DNA of 64,000 nt from Staphylotrichum longicolle (Eukaryota; Ascomycota; Sordariomycetes; Sordariales; Chaetomiaceae), in assembly GCA_019096155.1 (NCBI GenBank), contig JAHCVI010000001.1:7440001-7504000 (forward strand). Direction: 5' to 3'. Position numbers and translations under genes: made by a program. This document shows, piece by piece, positions 35,244 to 47,440 of the stretch. The notes beneath the pieces are model-generated. The model was not told the DNA's origin. It did not search any database and was given only the letters and a program-made list of their open reading frames with translations. Every line of letters begins with the position of its first letter. Within the stretch, counting starts at the first letter, position 1.

Positions 35244-36789
35244 ATGTCTGTCGACGGCCCAACCGCCAAAGCAGATGAGTTCTGGTTGTTTGGTTACGGG
35301 TGAGTGGCTCAGTGGCCCAGTGGCCAGAGCGTTGGTCCATGATATTCCGCAGCGGCATGAGACTGACAACTCCCCCCCCTGTGCAGGAGCTTGATCTGGA
35401 AGCCTCCGCCGCACTTTGGTAGTCCTCCCCGATCCGCTCAGACCAACATCTTGACTCCCCCCAGGGTTGATCAACCGGTTCGGCAAGGCGGGAGCTGACC
35501 GGGCCCAGATAGGCGAATTCCAGGCTGGGTGACAGGCTATGTCCGCAGGTTCTGGCAGGTACGGATCCGTCGCCCTGCAGCTCTGCCGTGCCCCCTTTCT
35601 CCTTTGCCCCCTACCACCCTACTACCCTACCGCCCTATCACCTTGCCTCTTCCCCCTTGTCTCCCTCCCCCATCAAAGTGCCGGCGGCCTTCCGGGTCCC
35701 TCTTCGTCCCGTCTTCTCGTTCTTTCCCCATACTAATCGTTTTATAGGCAAGGTATTTGAGCCTCATCTTTCTCTGGAGTTGACTTCCCGGCGGCAGACG
35801 ACGGTCTCGTGGTGCCGTCGCCCAGCTGTCGTCTCATTTCCCAGTCTCTCGTCTCGCGCCCGGCATTCCGAAGATGCCCTCTCCACCACTGCCAAACCAT
35901 TGACTAACCTCTCTCTCTCCCCTCCCCGATCCACAGCGAAGACCACCGCGGCACTCCCGAAGCCCCAGGGCGCGTCGTCACCCTGATCTCGCGCTCCTAC
36001 TGGGAGCAGCTCACCGATCACCATGACTCGGCCCCCGACCGGGTCTGGGGCGTCGCCTACCGCATCACGCCGGCCCGCGTCGCCGAAGTGAAGGAGTACC
36101 TCGACATCCGCGAGATCAACGGGTACACGATCCACTACACGCCCTTCCACCCGGCTCCTGCCCCTGCCTCCTCCTTCTCCGCCGCCTCCGCCGGTGATGG
36201 CGCCTCCAACGGCGGCGCCCCCGACCCCTCAGCGAGCCTCCTCCCACTCGCGCAGCAGCACGAGGGCCCCATCCAGACGCTGGTGTACATCGGCACGCCC
36301 GACAACGAGCAGTTCGTGGGCCCCCAAGACCCACAGCAGCTCGCCGAGCACATCTACCGCAGCGCCGGGCCGAGCGGGCTGAACCGGGATTACCTTTGGG
36401 GCCTGGAGACGGCGCTGGACGAGCTGAGCCCCGAGAGCGGGGACGCCCACGTCACCGACCTGTCGGACCGGGTCCGGGCGATCGCGGCTCGCGAGGAGCA
36501 GCAGGGGCAGCAAGGGGGCGGAGCGAGAAAGGAAGGGGAGGAGAGGAAGCGAGAGAGGGGGGAAAGAGGTGTGCAAACCGACGACGACGGCGGCGGCGAC
36601 GACGAGCGCAACAAAGTCTTGAGTCCGCATCCTCCTGTCACCGCCGCCGCCGCCGTTGTTGTCGTCGTTAGTCCGGGTCCGGAATCGGAACGGGTGCTGG
36701 AGCGGGAGCGGCGGCATCATGAGCAGCATCACGACTTCAAAAGAGTCAGCAGCGTAGATGAGCAAGAAGAGACAGAGAAGACTTCGTGA
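35244..36789 (+). CDS. ChaC-type gamma-glutamylcyclotransferase (glutathione-specific)
   Basis: Cytosolic enzyme cleaving glutathione to 5-oxoproline and Cys-Gly. Exons 35244-35299, 35387-35418, 35509-35558, a 5-nt microexon 35748-35752 and 35937-36789 give 331 residues in one frame. The assembled N-terminus has DEFWLFGYGSLIWKPPPHF (glutamyl-binding loop, residues 12-30), DRRIPGWVTGYVRRFWQ, then ASEDHRGTPEAPGRVVTL across the microexon. VWGVAYRI and YLDIREINGYTIHYTPF follow, with the probable catalytic Glu107. An Ala/Ser/Gly-rich insert (about 118-145) and a Gln/Glu/Arg-rich C-terminal extension make it longer than the compact human CHAC2. QTLVYIGTPDNEQFVGP and RSAGPSGLNRDYLWGLE complete the family core. 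Confidence 0.92.
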
Positions 36790-37682
36790 TCGAGTCTGAA
36801 GAAAAAGAGCCGTTTCCAAAAAGGACAGAAGACAAAAACAACAGCTATGAGTTCACCCCCTCCCCCTTTCTCTCTCTTTTCCTGTTTGGCTTGGGCTAGC
36901 CGTCGGCTGGCCCTTGTTCTGTTGATTCAGACCCCCTTTTCTCACCTTACTCCTTTTGGGCCCCCTCGCAAACAGATATCCCCAGCCAGCTCAGATATCT
37001 CCATGCGTTGCCATAACGTAAGAGTCAACATCGGATCGGGCGCCCCAGTTTTCTCCCACCACCGTGGTGGAAAGGATCATCTCTTCATGTGGGACTCGTC
37101 GAGCGTCAATCCGTCGTTTATTTCCTCGTCAATCATCAGGGCCTTCCCTTGACAGCCCCGGCCCCCATAACCCATCAGCATGAGAAACGCAGAAACAAGA
37201 CTTTTTTGACATATTCCGCAATCTCGACACAAGCAATGAAGCAGAAAAGAAGAAACAGGGTACAAAACGTTCACAAACTAAATCCAGACAGAGGAAATGC
37301 AAAGATAGATGAGGAAGAAAGAGGACGCCAGCCCACTATCCAGGAGGAGCGGTTGTTGGTGTCGAGACAACTGGCCCAGCGGGGAAAGCAGCAAGACCAG
37401 GGAGGAAAGAATAGCGCGCAGGGGTATCTTGCGGTCGATCATCACAGAGCAACAACCTCTGATCGTACAGCATTCTCGACGGGCAATCTCAGGCGAGCAT
37501 AAAGAACAGAAGGAAAGAAGGAGGCTGAGGTATGTGATTCCTCTCATCGTCATCGTCGTCGATATTCTATCGGTTACTGTTTTCTTTCTCGCTGGCGTCT
37601 TCTCGTTGGCGCTCTCTCAGAGGTCCAGCCCCTCGTTTGGCGGCTCGTCAAGTCTTCTCAAACTTGAGGGAGGCGGCCGTCC
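36790..37682. other. Convergent 3' flanks
   Basis: Between the ChaC-type gene (+) and the RRM gene (-). The 3' untranslated part of the ChaC-type gene begins A-rich and turns CT-rich. No gene seen. Confidence 0.5.
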
Positions 37683-38543
37683 CTAGTACCCGCCTTGTCC
37701 GGGACCTGGGTTCGGCTGCTGGGGTGGTTGCTGGCCTTGCTGAGTGGGATCGGGGTACCCGTAGGGATGGGCGGCCCATGCTGTGCTTTGTCAACACCCT
37801 CACTCCTTTCTGTTTACTCCATCTTTCTACATACCTTGCGGAGGAACAGCGTATCCAGTCGGGGCTGCAGGCGGGTATCCGCGCCCGTACGGCTGATGGT
37901 ACATGTTCGGCGGCATACCGTATGGCTGCTGGGTTCCATACGCAATCCCCGGGACGGGACCGCCGGCCACCGGCATGGAGGCAAACCCGGGCCGGACATA
38001 GTTTGTCGGAGCCGCTCCTCGTCCGCCACCCTTGGGACCAGTGTCTGAGGCTTTGTCGACACGGATCTGCCGCCCGTCAAACCTGAAGCGACTGGTTAGT
38101 GCCAGGCCGGCGCGCATGGCGAGTATCACTGGAAGCGGCTTACTCGACGTTGTTCATCGCCGCGATGGCTTTCTGCGCATCCTCCTCATTGGTGTAGCGC
38201 ACAAACCCAAACCCCCTACTGCGGCCGGTATCGCGGTCCTTGACAACCACCTATCAAGTGAAATGTTAGATTCTGCGCACAGCATCCTCATCTGTGGGGA
38301 CGCTCGAGAGCTGAGGCCCCTTGCTCCAGAGACGCGGAGACTGCGGAATGAGGTTGAAGCAAATGAACGCGCACTGCAACATACTGCTTCTTCCACCACC
38401 CCAAACTCTTCAAACTTCTGTCTCAACGTCGTTTCTTCCGTGTGCCATGCGAGGCCACTGCTACCGCGTTAGGGGCTGGGGACTTCACCTGGTCCTCCGC
38501 CACTGAGATTCCGGGCCTCTTACCCAATAAACAGTTTCGACAT
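37683..38543 (-). CDS. Single-RRM glycine/proline-rich RNA-binding protein
   Basis: Exons 38524-38543, 38385-38457, 38144-38250, 37835-38082 and 37683-37780 give 181 residues. The RRM is split by three introns: MSKLFIGGLAWHTEETTLRQ (RNP2, KLFIGG at 3-8), KFEEFGVVEEA, VVVKDRDTGRSRGFGFVRYT (RNP1, RGFGFVRY at 43-50), then NEEDAQKAIAAMNNVEF and DGRQIRVDKASD. The C-terminus is rich in Gly, Pro, Tyr and Gln and ends PGPGQGGY. The layout matches fungal and plant glycine-rich RNA-binding proteins and animal CIRBP/RBM3, often induced by stress or cold; the exact role here is unknown. The first exon has only 20 nt. The long 5' region (38.5 kb onward) could hold regulatory sequence. Confidence 0.92.
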
Positions 38544-41500
38544 TTTTTTTCGCGTGATTTCTCCAAATTCTGCGCGTTCCTTGTCAGCCAGTGCGGGGCT
38601 TTCTTCCACTCCGATAGTCGAGGAGAACAGAATGTGCTGGTGTGCGCTGTGGTGTCTGGCCAGTGCCAGCAAGAATATGGGGAGAAATCTTCAGGAGGCG
38701 AAGGAGTCAGAACCTCGCAGAAGGTGGAACGCGTTCTGGAGAGAGAAAGGCGGGGAACTGGTATCGTTCTCTGGCGCTTAGCAAGATGAAGGAGGGGAGT
38801 CGTCCTACCGTGGGATAAGCTCCTCTCACCCGGCGACGGTTGGGGATATGATGTCGTCAGACAAGGGGCTCGGTGACTTCAGCCGGAGAGGAGGTATGGA
38901 TGGATGGATGCCTTCGAATAAATCGCAACAGTCGATTTCTCCAAGCGAGGCTGGTGAGTAAGGTACCTGTCAATGGCAGAGGGGAGGAGGGAAAGACGGG
39001 GCAATGGCCAGGCAGTGGCCAGGCAGCGGTGGGGTGTTAGCGAAGCTGCGTTATGTGGTAAGGGTCAAGGATTCTCCAGTCTCCTATCAAGCCGGTTGGT
39101 TGGTGGGAGAGAGAAATCGGAAAGGGAGGACCAGAGAGCCGCCGGTACTGATGTTACCCATCTTATATTCCAGCGGGGGATTCCTGGGGAAGGACCAAAA
39201 TAAACCAACCCCCTGGCTTCGCCCATGACAGACGGCCGGATTTCACGAGAGCTTGCCGACCTCGATGGCCCCCGGACACGGGCATGCTTGCTGTTGCCCT
39301 GCCCGATGTTTCGACAAGCATGACGGTGCTGGCATGGTTAGGTCCAGACAAGCATCAAACATCCCACGAGAGCCGCTACCCCAGGACGGCTTCCGACCAG
39401 GGCTGTTGCATGGCGTGCGACGCTTGCACCCTGCAGAGGAATAGGTCTAGAATGTTTCGAGAGTGATAAACCCACCCGCCCTGACATACCACGACACACA
39501 TGTCAGAATTGGTCAGCGGTCAGGCTTGAGAATGCTCAACCTTCGCCCTTTTGACGTTGTCCATTCCCATGCTCTGCAGAGGCTGGGCCCACACCATAGC
39601 AGCACTGCTCCCCTGCCCACACCGTCCCCTGTAATTTGCAGTTCGCTCCGCAGCCCAGCCTGGATTCGGGACTTTGACCACTGTCAAAGTTTTCCATCCT
39701 TGTTGTGGCTCACAATGTCGAAACACGAGCTGGTCAGGGCGAAAATATCCAGGCTGGATGAAGCTCACGGCATGCCCATCCGGGTTTTCCAGCAGACGAT
39801 GCCCACGTCCCTGTTGTCACTAGGGAGAAGCTGACATGTCCAAGGCATTGTGGTGATTTTGCCGGCATTGGCAGAAATGCAGCTTAATTATGCAGTACCA
39901 TCCATCCTGAGTTTTTACCAGCTTGTTGAACGGCCCCTGGTGAGCCTCAGTCCCGAGCCCTAAACCACATACAGTGATCGGGAGCAGGGACATGGATCGG
40001 AAAGCTGCCGCCCTGGGGAACTGGGGAGACAGCCCGCTAGCTGCGTATCGATAACCCGCCAACACCCTGCGCCCGAGTGAGTGACAGGGGCAGGCAAAGG
40101 TGATGACTCCGGAACCCGAGGTGAGGTTGAAGCTTTCCGCATAGCACATGATGCCGAAAGCGAGCCTCTCCATCGCTGCAACAGCCAGTTCCATGCAGGG
40201 TGGCATGCGGACCACACGCGAATACGCGGCCTTTGGTGCACTGGTATATGCCTGGGTTCCAGAAACTTGTGATTGGCAGGGCGGGGGATCGGCTGTGGCC
40301 GCAGGAAAAAATGTGGATGTTGGCATGAAACGTGTTGTAGATTCCAGGGAGATGCGAAACCTGCAGAAGCATTTTCGATCGAGGTGGGAGATGAAACTCA
40401 CTGCATCGGCCATTTGGCCGCTTTGGACTAGCCGCGCCCGGAGATCTCTGGTTGATGTAGCTCTGGTGCTGGGTGGAGGAATCCACGTGTCCCTGGCCAG
40501 AGTACCACCTCGCATCAACGGATGATCTGAGGACTAAGATGAGGCCGGTTGTCGATCTCGCTCAGTCCAATGTAGCCAGTGGGAATGAGATGAGAATGAC
40601 AGCCGGGCGTAGAATGGTGTCAAGTGAGTGCCGCCACCACGATACCCGCCTGCAGACCCCTACTATCATGTGATGAACAGAGGGCCATCTAAGAGCGAGG
40701 GCGAAGAGAAGGCGCGATGTGCGAGATGTGGATGTTGGCCGACACAGAGGTCCATTGAGAACCATGGGAGGCTGAATAATGGACCCCTGGCACCAGGGCT
40801 CTGAATGTGCGGTTCTCGATGCTGCTTTGACAAGGAGGCAACCTGGAAGCGATCCGCTCGGTGCTTGCAACTTGCCATCAGTGCCAGGTGCCCGACACGC
40901 TAGGCGTTCCGTAGGATCTAAGCCCTACGCAGTAAGGTGTCCGTCAGTCCATCACCCCATGTGGGCCTGGCTAACGAGAATCCCCGCTGGCGGCTGCATC
41001 ATGCTTCCATTGACGGCCCTTCCATAATCCCGTCGTCGATCACCCTATTAACCGCGTGGTGTCGAAGGTGGTCCACCAGGTCGCGGCGGGGATCAAGTGC
41101 CGTCACTGGTTTGACCCAAGCTTTGCTGAAGCTTCAACCAAAGCCCTATTCGACGGGGCAACCCGTTCTTCCCTGATGTCAGCCACGAGAAAGCTGACCA
41201 AGCTGCCATGACCGGGTTGCCTGGGCTGAAACGCCAGAGCCAGCAAGCTCCAGCAATGACAACAGTGTCTGGGTTTCATGGGCAGACTAAAGGCCGCAGA
41301 AAGTTGCAAATATCTGTACCTCGCAACCATCTCCTCAAGTGAGCGGCCAAGCACTTCTGCGACTCGGTCGAGGTGACGATGGGACCGCTTAAGGTGGAAT
41401 TGCGGAGCCGGAGTCTGTCTGCAAGGCGCCGAAAGGGGCATGGGGGAATGTCCAACGGTGGCCCATCTCGGTGACGCATCCCACTGGCTGTTTCCGCTTG

Positions 41501-42710
41501 TGCATCTTGACATGCATGCTTCGGCTGCATGGGTCATCTGGAGAAAGCGCACGGCCATTGGTTTCGAGGATCTCTCGTCTGCTCTCGGCAGCCGACAACG
41601 GGAGAGGAGTGACCGATAATAACGGGATGTCCACAGGCGTTGCATGGGTCCGGAGGGGAAATATGTCCTGAAAAGTGGCTTTCCAGAGACCAGGCTTGGT
41701 TTGAAGGTCCCATCAGGAGCTTGTAAGCGCAAACGATCTGACAAGCCAAGTGTCACCCAACCCTGCCAAGGCATGAGGCTTGAAGTTCAAGCCGCAGGTG
41801 ATCCAGGTTGAGAATTCAACGTTCGAGACTCGCTTGATGACTGTGATGGGGTTTTGGCTACCGGCATCTAGCCCGGATCTTGGTGCTGAATAAATGGTCG
41901 TGTTTGGATATTCTGGCACTTCAAACCACACACAGCAAGTGGAGGTACGATGTGCCGCGTTGCCATAATTAGCAAGGGGTGCTGGTGATAGGTGCTGTAG
42001 TCGATGTGCGAAATAGATGCAGTGGCGGTTGGAATTTTGGATTTTGTTCGAAAGGGTCGACTGTCTCAGTTGTTGCAAGTCAAGGTGGTGGGTTGTTGAT
42101 GGCGTCGTTGATATGGCACATGGGCGGAGCAAAGAGGGGCCATGTGTCGTCAACCCTTTCTCAACTCGTCAGAGAGATGAAATCAGGCACACATAGTCAT
42201 ATGACCTGCTCCGGGAAAGATCTGTCAAAGGCGATGAGACCAGGCGAAGCGAGGCTTTGAGCGACTGCTTTTGGCGGCTCCTCGGTCTTGTCTTGCACTG
42301 GCTCGGTGCTCACGCTCAAGAAGTTGATGGTGGGCAACGGACAATTCCATCAGAGTCGAACGTTTGACAGAGATGGGAGATCACCTCACCACTCACTCCA
42401 TTCTTGCCCCTCCTCAAGCATTGGAGAGTGGGGAGGCAGGAACAACATTGGACGGAAACGTAAACATGTCGTAGGGAGGAAAGAACGGTTTTGTTTGGGA
42501 CCGATGGAAGTCGTAGGCACTCGGCCAGAATTGGAAGGAAGGATGGGATCCCCTCTCATCGCAATACAGACAACCTGGAGATTTTGACTAAGGTACGGAC
42601 CATTTTGATCTTGGGACGAGGGCTTTCTGGTCTCACGCTACGGCACCGATCGACTGTAGAGCTCTTAATATCTATCCCGGCAGAACCGCCCATCTCTCTC
42701 CTCCAGCGCA
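38544..42710. other. 4.2 kb region with no supported gene
   Basis: Largest gene-free stretch of the window, between two divergent genes. It contains unspliced minus-strand frames of 232 codons (39820-40518) and 223 codons (41103-41774), both of unbiased amino-acid composition and no family motif. A short direct repeat (GTGGCCAGGCA twice) lies near 39003-39025. No transposon ends, terminal repeats or RNA genes recognised. Confidence 0.5.
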
Positions 42711-44895
42711 ATGAAAGTGCGACGATCACACTCCGCAAAGGAACCCCTTCGGGGACGCCACAGCTTCGAACGCAGCCACAGACACAATCAGGAGTACAGT
42801 GGACAACCTGACCAGACCACCCAACATCTCGCTGAAGTCAACAAGTCGCTCGGTCCTCTGGGAAGGGGTCCAGTTCTACGGCCTCGAGAGAAGAACGACG
42901 CATTCATTCACTCTTGGTTGCAGGGAACACAGGCTCGCCATCCCCATCCATTATCGGGAGACCACGAGAGGGAAGCGATAGCGCTAGCAGGACAATCTGG
43001 CTTCGAAATCCGCGCAAACAAGCGCAAGAAAATATCAAGGCCCTCGTCAGACCTTCCCCATCCCTCTCCAAAGACAACCGAACAGCCTGGGTATCGATTC
43101 GAGAAGAGAGCCCGCTACAAGACCCGAAACGACAAGTACGAGTGCAAGGCAAAGGTCGGCAAAAAACGTGTCTTGGACGAGGAGTTTGTCGGGCCTAGAA
43201 CGACATACGCTACGGAGACGGATCGCAAGAAGATCAAAAGAGATTCTTCTGTAGGTAGTTGCAAGCGGTGCGCATGACGCAGGATGCTGCTGAACAAAAG
43301 CATGTTAGACACAACAAAAAGAGACTGCTGCACCAACCATCTGCTCGACAAGGTACGACAGCTGCTGCCAAAGAAAAAAGAAAAATCAGTTTCTAACGAA
43401 TCATAGGAAGCAAATCTGTTCCAAGAGCAAGTCGCATCTCACAAGCCTTGACCCGGGAAACGTCGGAACCCCATGCCTCAAAATCCAAACGCAACAAAAG
43501 CCAGAACGAAGACAAGGAATTGGAGGAGCTCTCCGCTTTCTTTTCACGACAGATACCAAAAGACAAGATTGAGTCCAGAGAATATAGCTCTAGAAATCAT
43601 GGAACGCATTCCCCTCGCGCCCCCCTCGATTTCGAGCCGCAGTACGTCCCCAGTAGCCACGGCTGCTCTTCATCTCACGGTTCGCAACAAACCTACAGAT
43701 ACGACACCCAAGGACTGCCCCGTTATTCGAGCTCCCTGCCCGCACTCAAGGATCGCGGTTCTGGACGTGCTCCGCCGAGCCGCCCACGGGTTCAATCGAA
43801 GAGTGACTCGACATGGTCACGCAATAATGATGGCCACATTGTTAGGCACGAATCGGCGTCTTTTTACTCGGAAAGAGCCGATTCCAGACACAGCATGAGA
43901 ATGACCGCCAGGGACACACTCGGGCAACACGAGAACCTCAGACCCGCAGCCGCAGCATCAGTGAAGATGCGCTCTCCCGAAAATGGCTGGGTTGCCATGA
44001 GGAGCACTTGCAAGGATGCAGCAGCACAGACCGACTCGTTTCTGAAAACAAAGAACACATCTTCAGACCAGTCTCAAAGGCTGGATGGAGTTCCCATGGC
44101 GGGAGACCGGCACCTAGAAGACCGGGCACAAAGCAGCCTCGTGCCGCCCAGGGCATCCGCGCAAGGTGGCCGGAAACTCTTGGTTGACAGGGGAGCGGAG
44201 GATTGGTCGGTTCCGAGACCTCCTCAATGTTTGACTCATGTCGAGTCAGGTGTCGAACGGAATGTACTCGGCCAAACTCATAACCACGCGGCATGGTGTG
44301 ACTTGCTTGACAGTGGACAAGCGCATGGAGAAGAGGGTCCTGCTGTTGATCCGGTGACGCACCTTGGGGGGACAACTCACATGATTCACCACAACTACAC
44401 CAACGAGAAAGATCTTGGGTCGTTCTCGAACACCCAAGCCATGCCAACTGGGCACATGAATTATAGCGGCCGACAGCGTGACACATACAAATCCTTCCAC
44501 CGGGCCGACTACCCCGGAGGCATTTCAGGAGATTTCAGACTCGAGAATCTTCAGGATTTTATCCAAAGAATAGAAGGCGAGGTAGAAATACCTTGTGGAC
44601 GTGTGGAGGATGGGTGGGCACTTCCGCACAACGACTGCCACCAAGAGCAGAGACAGGTTGTCCCGACCGAAGCCGCCGGGTTTGATGGGGCATGCGACTC
44701 TGCGGTGATGCCCGGCGAGGATGGTTTCCTTTGGAGACAGAGTTGTTCGCTCCCTTCCCAGCTGCTCATGCATCCGTCCTGCCTCAGGAAGCCGACATCA
44801 CCCGTCCGACATTACTTCCGATGCTGGAGTCATATCCCTTAGAGAACCAAGATGAAGATCTGATGGCAGCTTGGCTGGACAGAAATATGTACTAG
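42711..44895 (+). CDS. Uncharacterised basic low-complexity protein; 3' end uncertain
   Basis: Exon 1 42711-43254 and exon 2 from 43407; the intron has donor GTAGTT, branch CTAAC and acceptor CATAG and keeps the frame (GGA AGC). The plain continuation stops at 44842 (659 residues). Residues are rich in Ser, Arg, Lys, His and Gln with nuclear-localisation-like runs (RANKRKKISRPSS, KVGKKRVLDEEF). A more ordered segment, DFRLENLQDFIQRIEGEVE, lies near the end. In another frame the sequence from about 44762 continues as LENQDEDLMAAWLDRNMY to a TAG at 44895, which looks like the natural C-terminus. Reaching it needs either an unusual splice or a missing base. Function unknown; probably nuclear. 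Confidence 0.65.
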
Positions 44896-44967
44896 TTTAG
44901 GGTATATTCAGTATGTGAGGTTGCATTTCGTACTTGATGCAGCCGCGGCCAGCCGGAAAGCTGAACG

Positions 44968-46177
44968 CTACTCAGGGGCCACTTCTTTAAACTTCTCCCT
45001 GGTTGCGTCGATGTCGAGGCCGCAGCGCTTTGCTTTGTCGAGCAATCCTTGGGCTGCCCCAACCACTGGGGCGTCTATCATCTTGCCATCCAACGTCCAG
45101 GCACCTCGCCCAGCGATTGACGCCTTCTCGTTCGCAACTACGATACGAGTAGCCCAGTCGATCTCTGCTTGACTCGGCGAAAAGTATCGCTGAACCGTGT
45201 CGACCTGTGCGGGATGTACACACTCTGTAAAAGGCCATGTCAGTTTCAGCTTTCTTCTTCATTTTCCCTCTCCATTCAACGTAAACAAAAGCCCCTGAAA
45301 CAGAAAAAGGGGCAAGAAGGGGAAGAGGGTCAACTTTGCCCCTTCCCCTCCTAAGAGTGAGAGAGAAAAAAAACAGAAAAGAAAGCCAGGGTTATGGGAT
45401 ACGCACGCTTCCCATTAAACCCCATCCCCCTCCCCTGCTGGCACTCATCCACGAGCCGCGGGTTCCCCGGCACGCCCGGAGTGACGGTGCAGACGACGTC
45501 GATGGCGCTCTCGAGCTCAAAGGCGCGCGCGGCCGTCACGACGGCGCTGCGCGCGTACAGCATCTCGGTCATGGGCACGGTGCGCGTGAGGGACAGGTCC
45601 CGCGCGAAGTCCTCGGCGGCGAAGATGAGCCCGCGCAGGTGGCGGCTGGCCCCGGCGTCGCAGATGGCGCGCAGGTCCATGACGGCACGGGCCGACTCGA
45701 CGAGGGCGAGCAGGCGGATAGGGGTGGCGCGGTGCGGCGCCGCGGCGCGGATCGCGTCGTCGACGAGGGCGAGGTCGGCGGCGCTGTTGACTTTGGGGAT
45801 GACGAGGGCCTGGAGGGCGGGGTAGGCGGCGACGGCGCGGATGTCGTCGAGGGCGTGGCGGGTCGAGACGGCGTTGATGCGCACGGCGACCTCGTTGAAG
45901 GCGGGTTGCTGGGCCTGGTTGGGGAGGGAGGCGAGGTGTTCTTGCAGCGCTTTGCGGGCGGCTGGTTTGGTGGCTTCGGTTACCGAGTCTTCGAGGTCGT
46001 AGGTCACATTGTCGGCTGCGATGCCGAGTGACTTGGTGAGGAACCGGGGGTTGACGGCGGGGACTGTGGAGGGATGTTAGATTATGTAGGTAATTTGGTC
46101 ACGAAGGGGTTGGGTTCGAAGGTTTTGTTACCGTAGAGCAACGCTCGGCGGAGGGTGGGAAGTGCCGAGGATGCCAT
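44968..46177 (-). CDS. CitE/CLYBL-like HpcH/HpaI-family lyase (beta-subunit-like)
   Basis: Exons 46132-46177, 45407-46063 and 44968-45224 give 319 residues. Start MASSALPTLRRALLYVPAVN with NPRFLTKSL and NVTYDLEDSVTEATKPAARK, the CitE-type acidic metal site (DLEDSV). AVRINAV, ALVIPKVNSAADLALVDDAI, RLLALVESARAVMDLRAI, GLIFAAEDFARDL and GFNGKQCVHPAQVD follow in the family order. Bacterial CitE is the citryl-CoA lyase; animal CLYBL is a mitochondrial citramalyl-CoA lyase in itaconate and C5 metabolism. The fungal role is unsettled; the Arg-rich start could target mitochondria. It is a stand-alone gene, with no CitD/CitF partners. The stop lies only 73 bp from the end of the convergent neighbour. 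Confidence 0.9.
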
Positions 46178-46643
46178 TGTTTACGGGGTCACAGCGAAGT
46201 CGCTGAGATTCTTCAGGGGTTGCACTGAAAACCGGGAACCAGACTCGAAAAACAGGCGAAAAATAACCACCATGTATCAAAATCAACCGAAGAAATAATC
46301 AGTGATCATCAGAGTCCAACTTCGTACTTCGAAGGATTTCCTCGTGGTGATATTTCTTGGGGTATCGGCTTGAGACCGTGTAAGTGAGGAAGGGAACCAG
46401 TGGCTTGAGATGAACATGCATGTAGCATGAAGTATGGGGAAAAGTGGAGCCTAGTGGGACACCTTGATGGGATGGGGGTTTTGGCAGTGCGCTCCCCTTC
46501 CAGCTGTCGTCGGCTGACGCTGCAAGTGGGCCAGGTTACGTATTACAGTGGCCGCAACATCACGAAGCTCTGGCCAGACGCGGGAGCTGTTCCGTACCTG
46601 ACCCTGACCTCTCTCGCAACATCCAAACCGACGCTGTCGCAAG
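46178..46643. other. Divergent promoter region CitE-like / TVP23
   Basis: 466 bp between two divergent starts; no other gene seen. Confidence 0.5.
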
Positions 46644-47440
46644 ATGGAGCAGCCACAAGCCGCGCCGGGCTCTCTGAGCTGGCGCCTGAGCTCTCATCCG
46701 ATTACCCTTTTGACGTTTCTGGCATTTCGAGTCTGTAAGTCGAGCACAGCTCTGTCCGAGTCGCAAGTCGCAAGTCGCAAGTCGCAGGTGGTTGCTGACA
46801 GGGTCCCCTCTCCCTTGGACAGCTAGCCTCCTCGTCTACCTTTTCGGCATGCTTCTCATAGGCAACCTGTAAGCAGCACTTCCGCAGTTTACCTTTCGAT
46901 TCAACCGTCAGGCCTCGCTAACGCATACGCCGTGCAGTGTCATGACCTTCATCATTACCATCCTCCTGCTCGCCGCCGACTTTTACTACCTCAAGAACAT
47001 CGCCGGTCGCCGCTTGGTTGGTTTGCGCTGGTGGAACGAGGTGGACCCGTCTACAGGCGACTCGCAATGGGTATTCGAGAGCAGCGAGCCCGGGACCAAG
47101 GTCGTCAACGCCACCGATAGCCGCTTCTTCTGGATCGGCATCTACGCGCAGCCCGTGTTCTGGATCGCTCTTGCGCTCGTGGCCGTGTTGACCTTTAAGT
47201 TCATCTGGCTGCCGCTTGTTGGTAGGTTACCCGCATTCTTGGAAACACATGGATTCGAGTGGGGGGGGCTAACTGGTTTCCCTAGCCATTGCGCTTGTCC
47301 TGACCATTACGAACGCCCTTGCCTTTTCGCGGTGCGACAAGTTCAGCCAGGCTTCGAATATTGCCGGGAGTGCCTTCAGCGGCGGTAATCTTGCGGGGAG
47401 CATTGCGAGCAACATGGTTGGGAGGTTTTTTTCGAGGTGA
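46644..47440 (+). CDS. TVP23: Golgi membrane protein TVP23
   Basis: Multi-pass protein of late Golgi/trans-Golgi vesicles, involved in sorting together with Yip-family proteins. Exons 46644-46734, 46823-46868, 46938-47221 and 47286-47440 give 191 residues, the usual size. Order: SWRLSSHPITLLTFLAFRV, SSLLVYLFGMLLIGNLV and MTFIITILLLAADFYYLKNI form the first helices; GRRLVGLRWWNEVD is the family signature; SQWVFESSEPGTKVVNATDS and RFFWIGIYAQPVFWIALALV continue; the last exon gives AIALVLTITNALAFSRCDKF and a small-residue tail. Four membrane helices are visible. All splice junctions keep the frame, and the first three exons make little sense without them. Confidence 0.94.

Noticed and set aside
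41103..41774. Minus-strand frame of 223 codons as a possible gene
   Set aside because: Composition is random-like, without domain, signal or splice continuity; kept only as an observation about the gene-free interval.
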